Shown one piece after another: positions 18,033-24,282 of a stretch of DNA of 24,282 nt; within the stretch, counting starts at the first letter, position 1; every line of letters starts with the position of its first letter. Source of the DNA: Geosiphon pyriformis (lineage: Eukaryota; Glomeromycota; Glomeromycetes; Archaeosporales; Geosiphonaceae); contig JAAOMT010000515.1 in assembly GCA_016748015.1 (NCBI GenBank), positions 77,458 to 101,739 on the forward strand, written 5' to 3'. The notes beneath the pieces were generated by a model. That model ran no database searches. It was given only the letters and a program-made list of their open reading frames with translations, and was not told the origin of the DNA. A program made the translations under genes and the position numbers.

Positions 18033-18034
18033 AA

Positions 18035-18982
18035 TGTTACAAATGATTATTTGGGATCTCAAATCTAATAACAAACCTGTAATTTGGTACTCAAGAGCTA
18101 TAATTGATGGTATTGTCTGAAGATTTTACAATCTAAAGGTTTTGTATCTAAAAGTTTTGGTTAAGTCTTTTGTATAATGAACAGAGATTCAATGGTGTGC
18201 AATTTTTTGGTGATGAGTTTCCCAATTTTTTTTTTTAGCTTGGTGGCTGGTTTATTCTGGCAGTTGTGTTCTTCTGGTAAGCTATTCAATTATTACTCTG
18301 TACTCTTCTATTCAAGTCTTTTACCAGGCTATCTGAGATGTCAATAACTTAGTACTTAATCCTTAATCAATTAGTAAACAACAATAAAAAATGAAATAAA
18401 AAAAGTAAAAGAAAATAAAGAAAATAAGTCAAGAGAATGGAAGTTAGTATTCCATCAATAGTCATAATTAAGAGTTATTGTTTTAGCATAATTAAGTATT
18501 GGCAACTATCAACATAAAGTGTTAATAGTCAAAGTTTGATAAATGTTTCTTAATCAAATAATAGCAACATAAATTGGATATGTATAAGTATTTTATTGAT
18601 ATTTTGATGATTTCATTTTAGTAAATATAAACTATCTGTAAAGTGACTAGTAAATAAATAGAAAAAAAAGTTCAAAACTAAAAAGTTTTGATCATTGTTC
18701 TTTTTTTCTGCTTTTAATGCTCTTGCTATATATACATAATTTAGGTTTTATGAAATTGCTTATATTTTCGAGTGATGTGTTATAATTTCTTGAGCAATAC
18801 TTATATTGCTAAACAATGTGCCCTAATTTTCTAATATTGCTTTACATTGCTAAGCAATGTGCTGTAATTTCTGATATTGCTCTATATTGCTAAGCAATAT
18901 GCTTTTATGTTAACTACTATTTTCTTATTGGTCTATTTGTTTTTTCTATTATTTTCTTTATATGTTTTTTTTATAAGTAATA
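18035..18982 (-). repeat. 5' LTR of the full Gypsy element
   Basis: 948 bases from TGTTACA to agtaata (a decayed AGTAACA). It corresponds to 9104-9998 along its length, with an extra AT-rich stretch near 18530-18700. TATA stretch at 18727-18737, degraded U3 repeats at 18765-18905. Its U5 end is followed on the minus strand by the TTTGGTGC primer-type site. It is more AT-converted than the 3' LTR. Confidence 0.85.
18727..18737 (-). promoter_or_regulatory. TATA-type element of the 5' LTR
   Basis: Plus strand tatatatacat, the same block as at 9713, placed after the U3 repeats in the transcription direction. As the 5' LTR copy it would be the promoter of the full element's RNA, about 690 bases before the gag side of the LTR. 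Confidence 0.55.
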
Positions 18983-19167
18983 CTTAAAAAAACTATAAAA
19001 CATGTACTTATTACTACTGTAAAGCATATTATAGAAAACATTTTAGTTACTCAAAACAACAGAGAAAATGAGACAACAAACTATGTTTTACTTGCAAAGA
19101 AATGCTACTTAACAAAAAAATATGGAATAACATTTTTGGTTAAGAAGAAATATGTAATATATCATGC
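18983..19167 (+). pseudogene. Plus-strand scrap of family A pol (Cys-rich module)
   Basis: In the frame starting at 18985 the plus strand reads TCTYYYCKAYYRKHF, DNKLCFTCKEMLLNKKIW, then EEICNISC, broken by two stops. This is a copy of the module seen on the minus strand at 15179-14946 (DNKPCLTCRETLLNKKI, EEICDKLC). It is cut on the left by the end of the full element's LTR and on the right by the LTR at 19168. It is therefore what remains of an older, oppositely oriented copy. Confidence 0.75.
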
Positions 19168-20013
19168 TATTACTTATAGAAATTAGGAATATTATAGTTA
19201 AAGAAATAACCAATCAGAAATAGGCATAGTAACAGAAGAATTTTAGGATTTTAAGAATCTTATATAACACAAAATATGTATATATAACAGTAGTATTAAA
19301 AACAAAAAAAGTATTCAAATTTTAGTTTAGTTCCAAGTTAACATCCCTTTTATTATCTATTAATTAACTTTTATTTCACAAATAGTTAATATTAGCTAAA
19401 GTAAATTCATTAACACAATCACAAATAAAAACATATTTATTATCATCCAATCCATGTTATTACTGCTTGATTGAAAATCTAATTACTCTTCTATTTATTA
19501 ACATTTTATGTTGATAATATCCAATACTTAACCATACTAAAACAATAGCTCTTGATTATGGCTATTGACAGAATACTAATTTTTTATATTTTTTCATTTT
19601 TCATTTATTTTTTTTATTTTCTTTTGTTGTATTGACTTATTAAATGATTAAAAAAATTAAGCACTAAGTAATTGATGTTAAAAATAGTCTGATAAAAGAC
19701 CCAGAAATAAGAATATAAAAATTATAAATTAATAGATAGCTTATCAAAAGAACATAACTGCCAAAATAAACTGGCTATCATGTTAAAGAAAAAAATTTGA
19801 TAGAATAATTATTCTAAAAGATTACTGACACAACTATTAAATCTTTGTTCATTATACAAAAGACTTCACTAAAACTTTTAGATACCAAAACCTTCAAATA
19901 TAAAAACTTTTAGATCACAAAAACCTTTAGATTTACCAATATCAGTCAAATTATTAAGCACCAAGTTACAGGTTTGTTATTTGTATCAACACCCCAAATA
20001 ATTATTTATAATA
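19168..20013 (+). repeat. Family A LTR (unit X)
   Basis: 846 bases from tattactt (decayed TGTTACTC) to tataata (decayed TGTAACA). It resembles the solo LTR at 7579 more than the others, sharing the agaaattagga start and the near-absence of the GCAATGT array. TATA stretch at 19279-19286. It is followed by TTTGGTGCTCCC and gag, so it is a 5' LTR. Confidence 0.85.
19279..19286 (+). promoter_or_regulatory. TATA-type element, unit X LTR
   Basis: TATATATA followed by ac, about 110 bases into the LTR. Same block as in the other family A LTRs. Confidence 0.5.
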
Positions 20014-20015
20014 TT

Positions 20016-20027
20016 TGGTGCTCCCTA
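20016..20027 (+). other. Primer-binding-type site, unit X
   Basis: TGGTGCTCCCTA, two T's after the LTR end. Of the three copies this best-preserved one probably shows the family sequence. Confidence 0.6.
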
Positions 20028-20077
20028 TAAGATATAATCTAACAGAGAACTAGCACCAACAATAATTATCTGGAACA

Positions 20078-21481
20078 GTGGCAAAATCAGAAGAAACAAG
20101 AACAAATCATTTGAGATTTGTAAAAGCTTTATTTCAACACTATCAAACTTACCTAGAATTAACCAATAACCATTGGCCAGCAGAATTAACTTTCAATTTT
20201 TATGTCAATAAAAAGATTAAATCTCATTTAAGAGATCAAAAAAATCCAGAAGCAGCACTTATTAATTTCTATAGCAAATTATTTCAGAGTACTACACTGC
20301 TACAGAATTATTTGTTTACTTTAATAATTACAGAAATTAACAAAAAAATTAAGAAACATATTAAACAGAAATTCCTTATTACTTTTGTAGACAATAAAAA
20401 AGAAAAATTACAAACTCTGGCAGAAACACCAAGAAAAATATGACTTCTTATGTAAAAGAAGCCAAGAGTCATTTTATTTATACACCTATTATATCATCAT
20501 ATGTCTGAAAATACTATTAATATATTATTTAGAGGTGCATTATCATCAGCAAAAGTGCTATTAACAAGAATAAAATTCTAAAACAGCCAAAAAAAAGACA
20601 ATTTATTAGGAATCTATAGTGATTACTTTGAAAGATTTAAATTGTGATTACCAATATTATCAAGATTTTAATTACTGCTGCCTCAATCTAATTTCAGAGT
20701 TACTAGTCCTTAGAAAATAATCAACTCAAAAGAAAAAAAAGATAAAAATCAAGAATTTAATTACCAAAATCTGATTTCAGAAAACCTAGAAATACAGACT
20801 CAAATTATTCCAACTCAGCAAAATCAGAATAATTTAAATCCTTTTTTTTTGTTCTTCAAAACTTATCTCCAGTAATTGTGATCAATTCACTACCAGCTGT
20901 ACCAATTACCAAACCACAATAACAGTTGCAACCACTATTCCAACAACAACAACTTTAACAACAACAATTACAATTATTACTTACACTACTGGTTTATACA
21001 TCAATTGCAAAACTTAAGAAATTTATCAGCAAAAAAAATAATACACAAGTCTGGCTTAATGATATGAAAAAAACCATTGCAGCCAATAGATAAGATAATG
21101 TTAGAGCATTATAGACAATCCTATATTTTTTTCAAGATACCATCAATTTATGATATCAAAGCTTGATTCAAAAACCCCAAAACTTCAATGTGTTCAAACT
21201 AGAATTTCTAAAATATTTTAGTAACAATAATAGCATCAATTGCCTAGCAAATACTTTTACAATTATCAAACAAGGAAATATTGAAGCAGTTACTATTTAT
21301 TTGGAATGCTTTCACTAAAATTTGTAACAAATACAAGTCATTAATGCAAATTATTTTATTGTGCCACAAATCTTAAACCAATTTATTTGTGATCTGTGCA
21401 GTAGTTTTTTATAATGTATACATTTAATATACCCACAAATACTCCAAAACACAGTCACACATGTCAGAGATTTTGAATCAA
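20078..21481 (+). pseudogene. Gag remnant of unit X, cut by the next LTR
   Basis: The start codon reads GTG (20078) where the third copy has ATG. TNHLRFVKALFQHYQTYLEL, NKKIKSHLRDQKNPEAALI and LQNYLFTLIITEINKKI match the N-terminal part of the other gags; the first stop comes at 20441-20443. Later, in changing frames, come a Gln-rich linker (about 20920-20980), QVWLNDMKKTIAANR (capsid-like, from 21047), FNVFKLEFLKYFSNNNSIN, EAVTIYLECFH and finally VRDFES at about 21464-21481, where the LTR of unit Y begins. The CCHC knuckle and all of pol are absent. Gag would have been a particle protein; this copy is non-coding. Confidence 0.82.
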
Positions 21482-22257
21482 TGTTACTCATAAAAAAAGC
21501 ATACAAAAAAATAGTAGAAAAACAGATAGACCAATAGGAGAATAGTAGTTAACACATAAGCATATTGTTTAAAAAATTATAGCATATTACTTAAAAATGT
21601 GAGCAATCACATAGAACTCAAATTATGTATATATAGTAAAAGCATTAAAATCAGAAAAAACAGAATTAATACCAAGATCTCTTGGTTAAAACATCTTAGT
21701 TAAAATCATCAATATTAATAAATAATTATTTACTATCTAAATCACTTTTCTCACTATTAACTCTTTATGTTAATAATATCCAATACTTAATTATACTAGA
21801 ATAATAGCTCTTGATTATGGCTATTAATAAGATATTAACTTTTTTTGTCTTGGCTTATTTTTTTATTTCTTTTTTTATTATTTTTATTATTTTTTTATTT
21901 TTATTTTTATTATTTTTGTTTTATTGTTAATTTACTAATTGATTAAAAGATTAATATGTGGAGTATTAATGTCAAGATATAGCATTGGTAAAAAATCCAA
22001 AAATAAGAATAGACACTCATAATTGAGAATAATTTATTAGAAGATTGCCAGCCACTATGCTGAGAAAAAAATTGACAGAATTGTGATTTCAAAAAACAAC
22101 TAAAAACAATTATTGAATTTCTGGTTATTATACAAAGAACTCAACCAAAATCTTCAGACAACCAAAATCTTCAGATATTATCAACTTAATTTAGCTATTA
22201 AGCACCAAGTTACAGGTTTGTTATTTAATTTAAGACTCTAAATAATTATCTGTAATA
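21482..22257 (+). repeat. Family A LTR (unit Y), inserted in gag of unit X
   Basis: 776 bases from TGTTACTCATAA to tgtaata. It interrupts unit X gag right after the R-D-F-E-S motif. A trace of the U3 repeat array (about 21555-21605), TATA stretch (21628-21635), stem-loops near 21750-21830, a long T-rich run (21840-21925) and the terminal inverted repeat are present. TTTGGTGCTTTT and gag follow. Confidence 0.87.
21628..21635 (+). promoter_or_regulatory. TATA-type element, unit Y LTR
   Basis: TATATATA followed by gt, after the remnant of the U3 repeats and about 150 bases into the LTR. Confidence 0.5.
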
Positions 22258-22321
22258 TTTGGTGCTTTTTGTGAAATATAATCTAATAAAAAACCAGCAC
22301 CAACAACAACCATCTGAAACA

Positions 22322-22822
22322 ATGGCAGAATCAAAAAAAATAAAAACAAACCACTTGGAATTTGTAAAATCCTTATTTCAATATTAAAAAGAGTATTTTG
22401 GATTAACAAATAATAATTGGCCAGCAGAAACAGCTTTCAATTGCTACATTAATAAAAAGATTGTATATTATTTGGGAGGCCAAAGAAATCCAGAATTTAC
22501 TTTCAATAATTTCTTTAGTAAACTATTCCAAAGCACTATACTGTTACAGAATTATTTATTTGCACCACTAATTACAAAAATAAACAGAGAAATTGAAAAG
22601 TACACTAAACAAAAAATTTTTATTATCTTTGCTAACAAAGAAAAAAAAAGATTGTAAACACCAGCAGAAACCTCAAAGCAAATACAATTATCCACTTGAA
22701 AAAAACAGAGAGTTGATTTATCTGTTAATCTATCATATAATTACATATCTGGAAGCACTATTAATATAACATCAATAAGTGCATCTACAGTAAACACGAC
22801 AACACCACTAAAAAAATTCTGT
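22322..22822 (+). pseudogene. Gag remnant of unit Y, cut by the next LTR
   Basis: Here the family start is intact: ATG at 22322 reads MAESKKIKTNHLEFVKSLF. An early stop (CAT or CAA to TAA) follows, then FGLTNNNWPAETAFNCYINK, YYLGGQRNPEFTFNNFFSKLF, LLQNYLFAPLITKINREIEKY, a stop at 22655-22657, and a Ser/Thr-rich piece (GSTINITSISASTVNTTT) up to 22822. It ends where the LTR of 22823 begins, about 165 codons into gag. Capsid, knuckle and pol are missing. It confirms the start site inferred for the other two gags. Confidence 0.85.
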
Positions 22823-23075
22823 TGTTACTCATAGAAAAAGAATACAAAAAAAATAGTAAAAAAAACAGATAGAGAAAATAGACTAATAAGAGAATAGTAT
22901 TTAGTATATAAACATATTGCTTAGTAATATAAAGCATTGTCAGAGAATTATGGCATATTGCTCAGCAATGAGCACATTGTCAGAAATTACAAATATATTG
23001 CTCAGCAATGTGAGTATTGTTCAAGAAATTATAACATATTGCTTATAAATATATGGAATCTTGTATAATATAAAT

Positions 23076-23087
23076 TATATATATATA
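23076..23087 (+). promoter_or_regulatory. TATA-type element, truncated LTR
   Basis: Run of alternating TA after attcttgtataatat, at the same relative position as in the other family A LTRs. Confidence 0.5.
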
Positions 23088-23295
23088 GCAAGAGTATTAA
23101 AAACAGAAAAAATAATTCCAGGAGAATTCAATAGAGTTTTATTAATTTAAAACAATCCTCTTTTTTCTCTATTTATTAAATCTTATTTTAAGAATAGTTG
23201 CTATTAACTAAAATAGAATTATATAAATAAAATATCTCTTCAATTTTTCCAATTTATGTTATTGTCATTTGTTTGAAAATCTAATCACTCTTTTA

Positions 23296-23368
23296 CTATC
23301 AACACTTCATGTTGATAGTATTTAATACTTGATTACACTAGAACAATAGCTCTTAATCATAGCTATTG
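23296..23368. repeat. Two adjacent perfect stem-loops in the LTR leader
   Basis: CTATCAACA/TGTTGATAG (23296-23304 with 23310-23318) and CAATAGCT/AGCTATTG (23344-23351 with 23361-23368). These are the best-preserved copies of the two hairpins found in each family A LTR, in the same order and with similar spacing. Confidence 0.75.
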
Positions 23369-23453
23369 ACAGAATACTAATATAAATAGTTTTGGCTTAA
23401 AATTCTTCTTTATTTTCTTTTTTTTCTGTTATTTTTCTTTTATTTTTGTATAC

Positions 23454-24282
23454 TGTTACTGGAGGTTTTTGGTCTTTTTTCTTAAATGTTGGTAATGTTG
23501 ATTTGCTGTGAATTCACGTTTTCAGGAAGTAGTTGAACCTCCAATAACTGAATTTATCTTCAAATTATCTCCTATAATTGAACTGCTGGGCTTATAAGTG
23601 GAATGGCCAATTCCTTGCCAGTTACTTTATGTAGTTACGTTGTAGTAAACGTCAACTCTTTCCCAGGAATTGCTTGTCTGGAAGCTCACTAAAAATGTGT
23701 AGTTACTTTGCTGTAAAAGTTAACTCTTCTACAGGAATCTTGTCTGTAGGCTACCCTAACGATTATGGTAAGAAAAATAAAAAAAAATAAAAAAAATGTA
23801 AAAGAAAATAGAATTTTGTCAAGAGAAACGTTTTCTATCCAGGCCTGGAATCACTAACAGTTTACTGAAATTGGTAGCTAATCAATTTCGAAATGTTAGT
23901 TGGGTTTTGGGAATTTTCCAAGTACAATAATTAAAGAATTTGGTTTTTCAAATTATTTGGTATTTATTTTTTTTTGTGTATGTAGAAATGGTTCTAAGTG
24001 ATAAATCTAAAGTAAGATATATTTTCCAGAAGAGAAAAGCTCTTCTTTTATACAATTTGTTGTAGTACTAGTTTATGAACTTGCACTTTTTCTCTTTGCC
24101 CAAATTCCAGCAAACTAAAGATACATTTTGATGAACTACAAGTTATTTCGCTGAACTATTGATTAATTTGGGTGAACTATTCATAATTTCGGCGAATTTT
24201 TTATAAATTTCGGCGAATTTCTGTAAATTTCGGCGAATTTTTGAATGTTACAAAGTTCAGGGTATTGTGTAATTTGATCATC
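23454..24282 (+). mobile_element. Family B LTR, incomplete at the window edge
   Basis: Starts TGTTACTGGAGGTTTTTGG inside the T-rich part of the family A LTR and aligns with 6102-6930 throughout. It is better preserved: it keeps CpG sites and three copies of aaatttcggcgaattt (24184-24241) where the older copy has about one, with the CpGs lost. From the 946-base length of the other copy about 117 bases are missing to the right. Whether a whole element follows cannot be seen. Confidence 0.8.

Larger units (their letters stand above)
9104..18982 (-). mobile_element. Full-length but decayed Ty3/Gypsy element, family A
   Basis: About 9.9 kb, read on the minus strand: 5' LTR 18982-18035, primer-binding-type site 18032-18021, gag from 17970, CCHC knuckle at 16405, protease near 15724, Cys-rich modules 15179-14575, dUTPase 14340-13880, RT 13300-12800, RNase H about 12480-12200, integrase 11880-10990, C-terminal extension to 10019, polypurine tract 10014-9999, 3' LTR 9998-9104. 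RT before integrase makes it Ty3/Gypsy. The protein order and sequence fit the large gag-pol family I recall from Rhizophagus and relatives. It is riddled with stops and frame changes, and its two LTRs differ visibly with indels, so the insertion is old. The flanks do not match: LINE on the left, Gypsy pol on the right, and no target duplication. Confidence 0.88.
22823..23453 (+). repeat. Family A LTR, truncated by a family B LTR
   Basis: Starts TGTTACTCATAG like the LTR at 21482. It has the U3 array (22910-23045), TATA stretch (23076-23087), the perfect stem-loops 23296-23318 and 23344-23368, and then the T-rich run, where it stops at the TGTTACTGGAGG start of another LTR. The U5 part with the terminal inverted repeat is missing here and may continue beyond the window. 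Confidence 0.85.

Noticed and set aside
18983-19168. A 62-codon frame without stops on the plus strand (starting LKKTIKHVLITT)
   Set aside because: Another frame of the same strand, though with stops, matches the Cys-rich pol module elsewhere in the window (DNKLCFTCKEMLLNKKIW), so the open frame is chance.
1-24282. tRNA, rRNA or other structured RNA genes
   Set aside because: I looked for cloverleaf boxes and rRNA cores on both strands and saw none; a covariance-model scan would be decisive.

Overview
The window looks like repeat-rich nuclear DNA of an early-diverging fungus, most likely an arbuscular mycorrhizal fungus (Glomeromycotina, Rhizophagus/Gigaspora type). It is very AT-rich, and its one host gene has short GT-AG introns of about 62-82 bases. 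The protein fragments of the retrotransposons match, from my memory of the families, the gag, gag-pol and LINE proteins that are expanded in those genomes. No database search was run, so the genus is an inference.

Region by region. 1-325 holds a 176-base tandem duplication that probably continues to the left, and a small 12-base repeat. 383-2357 is the only host gene I can model with confidence: 8 exons, about 488 residues, with a PD-(D/E)XK nuclease-like core. 2358-3190 is intergenic, with one unrecognised short reading frame. 3195-3897 is a non-autonomous DNA transposon with perfect terminal inverted repeats and a TA target site. 3902-9103 is minus-strand LINE sequence: the endonuclease end of one copy (3902-4590), then the RT/RNase H part of another (4660-9103). 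That second copy is split by two solo LTRs of different families (6102-7047 and 7579-8351).

9104-18982 is one long minus-strand Ty3/Gypsy element with both LTRs, a primer-binding-type site and a polypurine tract. Its decayed coding region reads gag with a CCHC knuckle, aspartic protease, a Cys-rich zinc-type module, a dUTPase domain, RT, RNase H, integrase and a C-terminal extension. 18983-19167 is a plus-strand scrap of the same family's Cys-rich module. 19168-23453 is a series of same-family plus-strand units (LTR+gag, LTR+gag, partial LTR), each cut by the next. 23454-24282 is the start of a second-family LTR that runs off the window.

None of the elements can work as it stands. Decay is dominated by C-to-T and G-to-A changes on both strands: catalytic aspartates have become asparagine, glycines have become Arg/Ser/Lys/Glu, and Gln and Trp codons have become stops. 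The most notable items are the dUTPase domain and Cys-rich module inside the Gypsy pol, the stem-loops conserved in the LTRs, the nested insertions whose removal restores the LINE reading frame, and the nuclease-like host gene.
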